Below, one piece after another: positions 12,007-23,556 of a stretch of 64,000 nt of DNA. Each line of letters opens with the position of its first letter. Positions within the stretch are counted from its first letter, which is position 1. This DNA comes from Phorcus lineatus (Eukaryota; Mollusca; Gastropoda; Trochida; Trochidae). Where the stretch lies: NCBI GenBank assembly GCA_921293015.1, contig OV121088.1:37448836-37512835 (forward strand), read 5' to 3'. The notes below the pieces were generated by a model. It was given only the letters and a program-made list of their open reading frames with translations. It searched no databases and had not been told where the DNA came from. Position numbers and translations under genes: made by a program.

Positions 12007-14402
12007 ACAGAGCCCATGGCTCTATTTTTATCTTAATCAGTGCAATTACATACGGAAAGACTACAGAATACCGGATACATTTTTAGAACGCCGCCATTAT
12101 TAGAACTGCGCGAAAAGTTTGCGCAGTTCATGCCCCTAGCAACGGCAGGGGTCAGCTGATTTTTGTTTATGTTCTCGCTTGATCTGTATTTCATCTTTTC
12201 TTTTAGCCCTTAGGCACTTTCCCTTTTGTGGAGTTATATCTTCTAAGTGACAACATATTAGTTGTGGGGGTTCAAGGTTTATTCCGTTTCTCAGTGGAGT
12301 GTGTACAAGCGCACGGAACATCCGGCCAGCATAACCCAAGGGAGGGAGAGATATATACAAAATATATTTAAGATGGTCATAAATAAATATTCCATTTTTT
12401 TCACAAATAGATAAATATTCCAAAATTGCCAAAAATATCCCTCAATACTAAAAAAAAATTTAATCTTCATTATAGTATTCGTGAAAAAATGTTGCTAAAT
12501 GATTTTATCCAAACCTTTTCTCCCCTAAAAAATATTTCAAAGTTAAAAAGAACATGACAATAAAATATTGATTATTAAATTTATTTTAAATAGTACTTGG
12601 ATGACTAACATCCCAAAGAGTCAGAAAGCAGTATTTCACAGAAAAATGTTGTATTTGTTGCGAAAGTGCATTTGAGGTCACCAAAGCTGGTGTCTCTTTG
12701 TATGAGGCAGCTAGACAGTATATGAATAAATTTTCTAAATAGATAATATAAATATAATATAAATATGTTGCAAATAAATCCCCAGAATAATTGAACTATC
12801 ATTTCTCGTTTGTTGAAATTATAGAACATTTATTTATTGAAATCTCAATATGCAACAAAGATTAATAAGCCAAGCAAGAAAATAAAAGCAGATCCAAAGA
12901 AAAGGAAAGCAACTTCAAAGAAAGTGAAAGCAACTCTATAGAAAAAAAAGATAAATACAACTCCCAAAAAAAGTGAATTGTGTCATCACAGCCTAGGACT
13001 TCAGCTAATTTTTAGGACAATTGACCGTTGTCAGTATTAAATGATCACACTATTTCTGAAAATAAACACAATGTTGAAATTTATTTTATGAAATATTCGT
13101 TCTGTTTATTTCATAGAAGGGACGAGTTTACCACCCGATCTTGTTTTTAAAAACCCCATCAATATTTGTGACTACGAGTTCGTTTTGGTTACGAATTCAC
13201 CGCATGACTGTGGGCACTTTCCTTGAGTAACTGTGAAAAGAAATTGTAAATACGTTAACTTTTCTTTTGATTCATTAATTATTGCTCAAATCACAAATAT
13301 AAAAAAGACACATGGATCTAGCGTTGAAAGAAAACTCGGTGGAGACTCGTTTTTGGTAAATAAGTCATTTTGCTTTATCGGGCGTGTCATAGGAGCTAAA
13401 AATAGAACTACCGCGATAATAGAGAGTGCCGACGTTTTTAGGTCTAAACACGGCGGTCAAGTAAATAGCTCTCGTGATTAATGAATAAGGATGAGAATTT
13501 ACATCTCATACATGATAATTGAAGAATAAGCCTTGGTTAAATATGTGACAACATTATCTTATGCCTATGAGTTTGCATACGTTTTTCCGGAAACGACAAA
13601 GTTAACTACCGCGATAATAGAGGGTCCCATGATAACAATGCAAAACATGTTGGTGAACTTAAAATCATTTAGTAGATAACCAGCAGAAAGGTAAGCTGAA
13701 TCTTAAATCTAAATTGAATAAACGTTAGGAAACGTCGATGAATGTCAAGATATTTCAAATAAACGTAGATGGTTAGTGTACACTGTACTAGTGATAAATT
13801 GTAGGCCGAATGTACAGCCGTGTCGGGTAAAGATACGCATTTGCACAAAACTTTTTAACCTAGTAAATCAGGATGAGTGTTAGATTGTAATACATTGATG
13901 TCTTTGCATGTATGGGCAATTTGAAAGATATCATGAAGTTTTTGAAAAGGTTAAAAGGACTTAACTGGTGATAAGAGGCAAAAAAGACCTAGAAATTTGG
14001 AAAAACTGACAAAATTCCCAGCAAACATGTCGTCTTTAAAAAATTTTCCTTCTCACATAACAATTGTCAATGGAAACCACAATATTGATCCAGTTTTATA
14101 ACCGTTTGTCCTTGCCATTAACTTCAGAAATCAATTTCATAATCTATGAAAATCATGATGATGGAAATGTTTGGTGTATTCAAACACTGTCTGCGTATCT
14201 TTAGCCTACATACATGTATGCCGACCAATGAAATAGTGGGGTAGTCGTTTGAAAACTTCCAGTATCACTGACAAAAACACTTCACCATATAGGCCTATAC
14301 TTTACACTAATATTATCAACGAAGCTCTCAACTTTAATGACGTTGTTTTTATCCAACATATTGTATGTTAAGCTGTTTGAGTGGCATTCTAGAAGTTGTC
14401 GG
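12007..14402. other. Non-coding interval with small hairpin
   Basis: No supported exon. It contains a perfect 9-bp stem hairpin, GAACTGCGC (12103-12111) with GCGCAGTTC (12121-12129). The phrase ACCGCGATAATAGAG occurs twice (about 13410 and 13608), suggesting a dispersed or local repeat. The rest is AT-rich. Confidence 0.4.
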
Positions 14403-14548
14403 TATAAGGACAACAAGAAATTTATGGAAAATCAACTTCTTTATTATACTGACTTGAAGCTTGAAAACGGTATAAGAATCTATACCGAAACGTCGCTACC
14501 AGTATAATAAAGATGTTGATTATCCATAAATTTCTTGTTGTCCTTATA
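14403..14548. repeat. 146-bp palindrome with internal hammerhead-like hairpin
   Basis: The 49-bp arms at 14403-14451 and 14500-14548 are inverted copies with 2 mismatches. The 48-bp centre holds the stem CGGTATA (14468-14474) / TATACCG (14481-14487), followed at once by GAAACGTCG (14487-14495). A stem followed by GAAAC-GTC, bounded by a long outer stem, is the layout of type I hammerhead ribozymes carried by Penelope-like retroelements and other repeats. The CUGANGA core strand is not intact here (CTTGAAG upstream), so this copy may be inactive. Confidence 0.6.
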
Positions 14549-16010
14549 TTGTATGTTTCTCGGATGAATGATCATGTATCTTTGAGGTGCGGGCCTAACT
14601 TTAGAATCCCTCACCAAATTTACCTCTCGTGAAAAGAATGTTTTTTTTAATTCGAGAACACATTTCTTACCGGACATGCGCAGACGCCATTTTTCATTGA
14701 AGCGAGAGGTGTTGGACTTGACGCCATTTACGTTTACCGTGACCGAGTTTTGCCAGGTTGGCGGTTTTGGAAATTTTAGCCCTTTGGTTAGAAATTGTTG
14801 ATCTTATTTCGCACTAGGCCCAACGCTAACATCGTATCTTGTGGTCAGTGTTATTGTTGAGGGATCGTGACAGTCATGATTTCAAGAAATAGTTACTTTT
14901 TTGTCAGGAGGCGAATTAAGGTTCTCTTCGATTTCGACAACATATTGGGTTTTTCCGGGCGTCTGATTGACGGTTTACAAAGCCTTGGATATATTTCGAC
15001 GATGTTATTTAACCCTTGGATCCCCTTTTAGATGCTGCATTTAACAGAGGTTAAATAGTACTGTCATTTAAGGTTGATGTCAGTCATTTTGTGTAAGAAT
15101 TGCCGTATGTATTTTCTAACGTGACCGAGTGATTCGGTGTTTGATTCGCGGTACATCTAGGCCTAGTAGTTTCGATTACTGACAATAGGTTACGAGTTAA
15201 CCCCTGGACACATGTCGATATTCTCATCCCTTTGACTAGATACATTTTTGTTTCAAGGGTAAAGTTAAATGATGTAGTAATGTAAGCCTAGCTTAATTTT
15301 GAATAGTAAATATCCTGGTCCGGGGTGTAAATTTCCGGGCCTAGCGTTGTGACAAGTCACCAAAGAAAAATGTATGATTAGATCCGATAATAAAGTTTAC
15401 TACAAGGTAAGTTTCAATGAAAATGAATGATATATCTATAAATATTTTAACAATATCTTAAATGCATTTGGTAGCGTGCGAATTTAGTTTTATTAACGTT
15501 GAAGTAAATGAAAACATCGATATTTTCACTTAGGCTAGGAATTTCCTGTGAATCCTTCCAAGTTATGTTTAGAAATAACTATGTTCATTCAAAAAATGAT
15601 ACACAAAATAATTCCCTACAGATAAAATGACAATCAGTCGTTGAAACACTCATGTGACCGATATTAGGCAGCATCATAAACTGAAAACTACAAAAACATA
15701 ACGTAAACAAAAACATCACCGTTTCTGTCATGAGATTTTCCCCAAGTACCTCTTCCTTATTTGGAAACGTTCGTCACGTGAGTTAAGAATTGACCAATCA
15801 GCGACCAGATACGTCATTGGGATTTTCCCTCGATTGCTAAAGATCGGATGGATGTTTTTGAGTAATACTAAAATTCGTGTTTAAAACTATCGTCTTACAG
15901 ACGAAGTTTAAAACTAAACTTTTGCCGATACACACGAAAATGACCTCTATTTTCGTCTAAAATGTCTCCTTACGGAGATCAGCCCGCTGTTGCGTGCTTC
16001 TCTTATATAA
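14549..16010. other. Non-coding interval upstream of the hairpin cluster
   Basis: No ORF above background and no exon with convincing homology. It may hold 5' exons or the promoter of the DUF4806-like gene that starts to be recognisable at 16913, but I could not identify them. Confidence 0.3.
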
Positions 16011-16013
16011 AGG

Positions 16014-16086
16014 GCGCCGCAGGCGCGTGAACTGCCTTCGGCAGTCAACACGCGCCTTCGGCGCGTGCACGCGCCGCAGGCGCGTG
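16014..16086. repeat. GC-rich cluster of four small perfect hairpins
   Basis: In an otherwise AT-rich region four palindromes are packed in 73 bp: GCGCC-GCA-GGCGC (16014-16026), ACTGCC-TTC-GGCAGT (16031-16045), CACGCGCC-TTC-GGCGCGTG (16049-16067) and CACGCGCC-GCA-GGCGCGTG (16068-16086). The middle two carry C-TTCG-G, the stable UUCG tetraloop if transcribed. Confidence 0.75.
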
Positions 16087-16912
16087 CTTTTATAAACATA
16101 CACCACGAGAATTTTATGGTGAGGGATTCTAAAGGTGCTCCGAGGTGCGTGGCTTTACCCGACAGTAGTGTACACAATCTGAAATTTCAGTGTTACATTA
16201 ATTTCATGTTCTAGCTAGGTCCATCTAAACAGGGAAATTCATCATACTCTCACGTACCCACTAATGATAAGTATGTATCATGAACGCTTAAAGCTTGATA
16301 TGTAATGTTTATATAAGCAGAGCTAAAACGAATTGAAATACTTAAAGTTATACAACACGATATATTTAGATAATAAAAAATAGGCTCCATACATAAAACC
16401 ATCGATATACCCTGTTTTATTTATACAGTGTTTTATTTATTATATGGAACGGTTTATTTTCTCTATCATTATTTTCATTTTATTTTACAGAACGTTTCTG
16501 GGCTCCTGAACAGTGCTGTGAAGAAACATGTACAACGAAGCGAGAACAATGAAGAAACGCGTTTTCCCTTATACATTTTAAGGCTTAATAAACAATTTTG
16601 TTAAGTTTATCCCTGTCTGTTTTTACCTTGTATTGGTATTTATATATTTCATTACCATGTTTGTTATGATAGAAAATCGGTCATCTCGACGCCTTTAATT
16701 CGCACTCTTGACTCCATGTTTAATTATTAGAAAAATATGAATGTGAAGGGAATGTGTTTATTTCACTGCCCACCATTCGTTTTTATTAGTGACAACAAAC
16801 ATGGTACGCAGCCTAACAAAGTATTCCTTTAAAGCGTTAATTTCATAATCTACAGAGCCAATGCCTTATTTCGCACAATTTTAATTTCTATTATAACAAC
16901 TCATATTTACAG

Positions 16913-19900
16913 CCATTATGAAAAACCGCAGCAGTGCAGGGACCATTTTATGTTAACTTCAAGTTTTGAAACTGATGATGAGGAACAGGAAACTCGAAGA
17001 AAGAGAAAAAGGAGCCAGAAAGCTATTGAGTTTGAAGATTGTGTAGACGAGTTGAACAATGGTTAGTAAAAAAGAGTATAATCAGGAGGGGAAGTTCCTA
17101 GATGGCGACCGAAACAGTTAAATTAAACCATTTAAACCTCGACAAATATGAGAAATGAGCAATGGAATCAGATACCTATCTTTGTCTTACTGTTTTTGTT
17201 GCCATCTTGCATCCCTCCTTACGGAGTACACGACAGTGACTGTACAAAAAGTGACATTTGTGTTTAGAAAAAAATCCAATATTTAACAATTTTAACACAC
17301 TGAAAATATTTTCATAGTTGCTTCATATACCCAATATTTTTTTGGGCAACATGGTTGAATACCACAGCCATTACGTGGCCTCAATACTAGAGAAAAATGC
17401 AAAAATTTAGTATGTTTCTAAATATGAATCAAAAGATGTTTTGTGTGAAAAACAAATACATGTGGTGAAAAACATCCAAGTAACAGGTGACTTTTTAAAT
17501 ATATTAAGCTTTCTATGTTCAGAAATATATATTTTTATAATGGTTAGATGGGTTTTTTAAGAATAATTTTAGAAAATCATGAAGTTTGCAAAAATTGTTG
17601 CAATAATTATTTAATTGGCCTGATGAGAAAATTAAATCAGTTCATTTCAATGCCTTGAAATTAGTATGAGTGAAAAGTGTTGAAAATATTTAGATTTTTA
17701 TTTACACAGTTATATTTTCGGTTGATTGCAAACCTGTCTGTAATGCGAGCGCGCCTCAGTGCGTCACTGGGTTTGAGAAGCAACTTTTTCCTTTCACTAA
17801 TATGTGCTTGAAGTATGTAAAGGGTTAAACATTCACTATTGAATAATGTTTTACTTTATTTTAATTTCATGTTTCAGCAGAAATGAGTAGCCATCCAATG
17901 AAGAAATGTCAAAGAAAATCTATGAATATCTTGTCAATCCCACCTAGGAATAACAGAACTACACCAGAATTACCTATTGCTCCATCCATGTCCACATCAA
18001 CACCATCGCCTCCGCGAGCTTCATGTTCACCTCAAGCTTCAAACAGTCCAGTCAACACCTCCTTTGTAGATCACAGTATTTTCAATGAAGATCTGGATTT
18101 TTCCTTGCACGAAGGTACTACTTTTTAGAATTTATTTGCTGATAAATTTCACAAATGTTAAAGAATAAGATTTATAAAGATTATAATGAGTTATCGAAGA
18201 AACTGAAAAAATTATGAAATTAAGGTAAACATTTTTTTTGGCAGATGAACCTGAAGAAACGGTAGCATCAACAAGCAGACTTATCCCCAGAGACTGCAGT
18301 TACAGCTCAGGTCCGTACTGTTGCAGATTAGATTAAGTTTACTTGTTTATTCACTCATTACAAACTCATAGGTTTCAAATATCAAACATTCTGTTGGTTA
18401 CATAGGTTCTTCAACTGTCAGACAACAGCTTGAATTACCAGAGATCCACCTCCAGCCAAAGAAGCCAACTCAAAGTAGGACTCAAGGAATGACAGCTTCA
18501 AACCAGTCAAGAGGTAAGGGTGTTAATTCTTTAGATGTTGTAGGTTGAAATAGAGTAATCTATAAAATAGACTTCATTTACTATTCAGGCTAGTTCTGTT
18601 ACAGACGAAATCAAGTTAACTTTTTAAGTTAAGTTTTAGTACTCTACCTGTAGGTGTCATTTGGCAATCATTATTTATGTTACATAGGTTCTTCAACTGC
18701 CAGGCAAGAGCAAGACTTTCCAGAGATAAGTGTTGCCCACAAGCCAAGAAAGCCAACCCAAAGTAGGTTGCATGTTATAAACCTGTTTTTAAATGCAAAC
18801 CTTTCACCTTATACTACCGGTATGCATAAATCATGAAGGATTGATGAGCTACAGAGGCAATGGCTTGTTTAGCAGTTTATTGGAGAGATGTTAAGTTCCC
18901 AACTCTGCATAGGAAAATTATCTCTGCACTTCATTGACTACTATTTTGATCCGTATTGAAGTTCGAATCTTTTCACCCAGAATATTTCATAGTTTTTATC
19001 TAATAAAATTTGTATATTAAGCAGAGCTAGTTCTCATTTAAACAATGCCTTATTCTGTTACATAGGTTCTTCAACAGCCAGAGAAGAGCTTGAGTTAGGG
19101 GCTGTCAACAAGCCAAGCAGTACATTTCAAAATAGGACGCAATCAAGAGGCAGGAATGATGATTCTTTAGATGGTAGGTTCAAAATATGTTCATGCATAA
19201 CAGCCGATGAGAAATTGCATATGTAATGTATTTTTAACTTGTTACTTTTAAAATAGTTTTTCTTAATTTGACTTGATACTGATTTTGAATCTGTAGTCAT
19301 GCAGTTTTGATTTTTATCTTTCAGCATTCAAACAAGGAGTCTTAAGGAGACTTATGGCAATTGAAGAAAAACAAGAAGATCAGCTGATACTTCTTCGCAA
19401 ACTGACTCTTTCCCTTGTGAAAGATCAGACTCTTGACACTGAAGATGTAATACCTGAACCTCTGGCAAAACCCGATGACTTGGAGGCTCTGTCAGAGGAG
19501 CTAAAAACGAAGAAAGACCTAAGAAAAAAAATGGTGGGCACTTCCATTTTTTATAGCTTATCCAGAGTGCATCAGATTGTCAATCTGTAAAATTTCCACC
19601 ATCAGCTTCGGGTTGGCCCCTTTATCTGATTGACTTGAAACAGATTATTACAACCAATCATAATGCAAGTCTCTTGATGCATTGTATAAAATAATTCCCT
19701 TGTTTTGATTTTGATGTGTGATTCTGTTCGAGGGTATCTTATAAAGGGGGACAGGTTTATTTGGTTGGTAGCCTTAGGTTATCAATACCTTGGTGGAGTA
19801 AGAAAGAAAGTTGTGTAACTATTCTAAAGAAAGTAAAATTGGTCTTATTGAGGTTTTGTTTGTGATTTAGATTTTAGGAAAGTGTTGTGAGTTTTGAAAC

Positions 19901-21273
19901 AATTGTAAGGATGATGTTGATCTTCTTGTTAGGAGGGACAGTTTTTTGATTAAGGGAGATACAGACACAATGACATACCAGAGATTGTTAAAGAGACAGG
20001 AATTCCCGATTGCTTCACGTCCTGCTCTCTTTCTTCACAATCTCTGGTTAGCTCTCGAGCCATTGCTTTTTCTACATAATATGAAATATTTGAGATAACA
20101 TCTTTTTAAAAATGACTGTTACTTGATGTATGAAATGGATCTTTCTTTTGTAGGTAAAATATTTTGCAACACTGAGACAGGAAACAGTTCGGAAAACAGT
20201 GCGGAAGATTCTGGGGAAAGTGGGGAAAACTGAATTGTGGTCAAAATACTCAATGAAGGGTATGAAAGGCAAGAAGAAGCTGGAGGATATGACCATCTCC
20301 ACCACCATCATCAGTTAGTATTTATGCATGAGTGGATTAGATATAGGTCAATTTTCAAAGTTAATTAGTTATCAAAAGTTTCATTGACTGAATGAAAACA
20401 TATTAGTACATAACATATATGACACACTTTAGAGTTAGCTGTAATGGTGGTCAAAGTAAACAGTACACGCCTATTCTTCCTGGGGAATGTAACAACATAC
20501 TTTCATTCTGATATCTTGAGGTATTTATTTACAGAGGGTACTTTGGTTGGACATCCAAACTCTGACTCCAAAAGTGTTGAGGACGCAATGAGTGAGACAA
20601 TTAAGCACTGTCCTTTCAAGGATAGGAAAAGAATTAAAGTAAGTATCACTTCTCACTTCAATTTCTCATCTTTAGTTTATCACATAAATTTCTCTCTTAG
20701 TTATTTTCATACTTTGGAAATTAATAATGAAAAAAAGCATCACTCTTTTTAGCGCTTCTGGTCTTAACAGCCCGTTGTCTGTCATATATATATAATTGCC
20801 ATCTCTGGAGTGTCGTCAACGTTGATTTTCACATATTCTTCATAATTTAGCACCATGTGAAACACAGGTACAACACTTTAAGAGGCTGGTCTATTGGCTA
20901 CGGTCAACCATGTTGTTTTGAGGGGGAAATGACAAGTAAAATCTCATAAGATAGTTAGTTCTTGTGTGTAGACTCATTTAACTCATATTTATTTGTGGTG
21001 ACCCTGTGATCCTTCAAAAAGTGTTGTTCCTAATTAATATATTGCATGAAATCAGAAAGTGACATAAAATTTCTATCGTTTCAAATTTACGTTGGTCGTG
21101 TGCACCGAAACGTACTGTACACTTTATGTGACTGTAAGTCTTATCTGAACAAGAAAATAATATTCCAATTAACATGCTCAATCCAATGCATTTTGTATCC
21201 AATAAATGATTTATATTTTCAGGAGCCAGTAGTTGAACAACAAAGGCGTGATGTCTCAAGTGACAGTGACTAA
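16913..21273 (+). CDS. Ten-exon gene with DUF4806-like C-terminus, 5' end not resolved
   Basis: Exons, consistent in phase: 16913-17061, 17878(or 17881)-18114, 18245-18310, 18406-18513, 18688-18819, 19066-19173, 19325-19533, 20154-20313, 20535-20638, 21223-21273 (stop TAA). This gives about 440 residues from the first exon seen. Order: an acidic then basic segment (TDDEEQETRRKRKRSQK), a Ser/Pro-rich linker, three related exons starting GSSTxRxxxEL, a helical segment, then a C-terminal block (VRKILGKVGKTELWSKYSMK, GMKGKKKLEDM, then SVEDAMSETIKHCPFKDRKR). The C-terminal block resembles the DUF4806 domain of invertebrate proteins of unknown function; the family name is from memory and unverified. 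The protein tail is EEP-like and acidic (SSDSD). The true N-terminus probably lies in exons left of 16913. A nuclear role is only a guess from the basic stretch. The gene is intact as read and stands alone on this strand. Confidence 0.7.
18406..19173 (+). repeat. Triplicated exon within the DUF4806-like gene
   Basis: Three exons begin with the same junction, TTACATAG then GTTCTTCAAC: 18406-18513, 18688-18819 and 19066-19173. The first and third are both 108 nt, and all three can be read phase 1 to phase 1. Similarity extends past the third exon's end into the first exon's following intron (ATTCTTTAGATG). The middle one needs a more distant donor (18819) to stay in phase; its homologous donor at 18766 would shift the frame. 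Confidence 0.75.
19978..20047. repeat. Imperfect hairpin in intron
   Basis: CCAGAGATTGTTAAAGAGA (from 19978) is mirrored by TCTTTCTTCACAATCTCTGG (ending 20047). It lies in the intron between exons 19533 and 20154 of the DUF4806-like gene. It is probably a small fold-back repeat. Confidence 0.6.
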
Positions 21274-23325
21274 AGTTACCTGATGAAGATAGCCAATTGA
21301 TGTAAAAAGACTTTCTTTACAAATATTAAAACTTTTACAAGTATACTGTACAATACTGGACTGCCATTATCTAATCTCTTTGTAGAATCAATTCAATGAC
21401 TCAACCATAACTTTGGAAGCTGTCTACAGCAGACAAAGGACAGTTGGTTTTGTTAAGTTTGTCATTAAAGTGATATTCATGTAAATTTGTGCTTACTTTC
21501 TAATTAATAACATATATATATGGCTGTTTTTGTACTCATTGAAATATGGAAAATATCCATATTTGGCAATTTAGAGATAACAATGCAAGTTTTGGGATCA
21601 TATGTGAAATTAATGCATGTTAGATAATACTTATTTAATTAACTTTAAAAATTCATGAAAGATACTCTGTGTCACTTTAATTCTGCTAATGATACACAGA
21701 ATTCGTTTGCTGATATTTCAGCAGCTGTTTGGATTGGCTTACAAAGAAATGGCAATGTTAGATGTATGTAAGGTCTGAAATCAACAGATGTTTCGATTTA
21801 TATTCTCCACATCTCTTTTGGTCAAATATTTCAAAAGAAAATTATAAGATAATCAATAGATGGTTAATAGAATAATATCAACTATGACGGAAATTTCAAA
21901 TATAAAGTATTTACTTGCATTAAATTGAATGACCTGGATTTATTTATGTTAGTTAATAGAATGCAATTGTATGCACAAATGGATGAGAAGGAATCAAACA
22001 TGAAAGATTGTTTGAGCAAGTATCAGAAAGGTGCCAAGAATGGTTGATATTTTCTTATATGTGAAATATCTTAAAAGTTTCTTGATAAGAAAATTATTTG
22101 TTAAGAGGTATTAACAAGTTGAAATGGTTGTGGTTTTTTTTGTAATAACACAATTGTCATAAGCTTTTTTATTATGGAGATCCTCACTTGTGTACCCTCT
22201 TGTGACAAAGAGTGGCATAACTCAAAACATAATAAGACTATAACTGATAATATTTCTTTGATAAAGTTTGAATATGTAAATGAAAGGTGTACACAAAGTA
22301 TTACCGAATTTCTGGTCATTTATTTCATTAATGTTCGCATTCGTTTATAGTAATGTTCAGCAAAAATGTTCTCAATTCCTTCATGGTATGTATTTCCTTA
22401 AATGCTTTGTTTACAATGTAACTCAGGAATTGTGGAAAAAAGAACTGTAAATATTGATTTCCAACATTTTACCAGTTGACATATTTATACTGGCTGGTTG
22501 CTGGTTAAACTAGTTAATTATGCTCTTTCAAAAGGATCGCATGAATTTATTTTAGTGTATATAATAGTATTCATATCCATTTGTCAGTCCACTTATGCTT
22601 TTTAATGTAATAGTTCAAGTCAAAAATGTCTATTTTGCAATCTTGTGTTGGTTGAAGTGACTATTTCTTTGTTAAACTTCAACTTAATTTTTTGCCATGC
22701 CAATAGTTACAAAAAGGCATTCTATTTAATAAAAAAAATGTCATGTGGAGCATCCATAACAAGTAGGGATTCATTCAACACTGTCAAATATAGTCATTAA
22801 GAGAAAAGATTTTGTGAATGAAATAAAATTGACTACTCTTCACAGAAATGTTTGTGAATGAAATAAAAGTGATTGATTGTGCTATTTCGGTAAGCTTTTG
22901 TGAATAAAATAAATTGATTTACTCTACTCTTGATGTTTTTTTGTTTTTAGTTTCATATATTATGGGTTTACTATGAGAAACTAAAAAAGCAGACATGATA
23001 TTTCACATATTCTGACAAACTATGAAAATGAGACACCAAATTAAACTCCCGAATTACATTAGAGAAAATCAACTTTACAGAAAATGCACTTTTATTCTGA
23101 AATAAAGGGACAGAAGATTAAGCACTTTTGGAGATTTAAGCTTTACTTTGTCTTTGAAGAAACTGGAATTATGTACTGAGGATTACCAGAGGCTCAGGGC
23201 GCGTGGCTATACATGGGCATAGATCATACGTTTTTGTATTATTTTACCAATTAGGGAATGGAATAATAAACAAACTAGAAGTTAGTGAATGTTGCATCAA
23301 GGTTGTGTGCAGGTTTTTCCAAAAT
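21274..23325. other. 3' flank and intergenic region
   Basis: No exon supported. Three degenerate copies of TTTGTGAATGAAATAAA occur at about 22812, 22851 and 22901. Each contains an AATAAA, so polyadenylation of the preceding gene in this area is possible but unproven. Confidence 0.4.
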
Positions 23326-23445
23326 GTTATTTCACAACGTCGACACAACCATACATTTTTACGTTGTCACAACGTTATGTTACAACGTTGCCACAACCAA
23401 ATTACAACGTTGCCACAACGTTATTTTGTTTGCTGGGAAGTGACT
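23326..23445. repeat. Short array of CAACGTT motifs, fragment of a MITE end
   Basis: ACAACGT(T/C) recurs at least five times in about 110 bp, and the stretch ends TTTGCTGGG. The same style of motif and a GCTGGG end occur in the complete element at 52961-53829, so this is probably a decayed terminal piece of a related family. It lies just outside the start of duplicated segment copy 1. Confidence 0.55.
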
Positions 23446-23556
23446 TTTAAAAAAATTTATGAACCCCTGTGATGGACAAGATTCTTCAACTATCAAGAAA
23501 TATGTGGCAAACAGCAGCAAAACCACTGATTAATTAATGAGCACATATATTTGCAA

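Noticed and set aside
12054..12070. GGAAAGACTACAGAATA shared with 26523-26539
   Set aside because: Only about 17 bp match, with unrelated flanks; likely a remnant of a dispersed repeat and not enough to name.
16492..16600. Possible upstream exon of the DUF4806-like gene after TTTTACAG at 16491
   Set aside because: The open frame ends at a stop after ~20 codons and there is no matching donor; not supported as coding.
22814..22925. AATAAA-containing repeats as a CRISPR-like or regulatory array
   Set aside because: Spacing and units are irregular and AT-rich; simple low-complexity duplication explains them, and a eukaryotic genome would not carry CRISPR.
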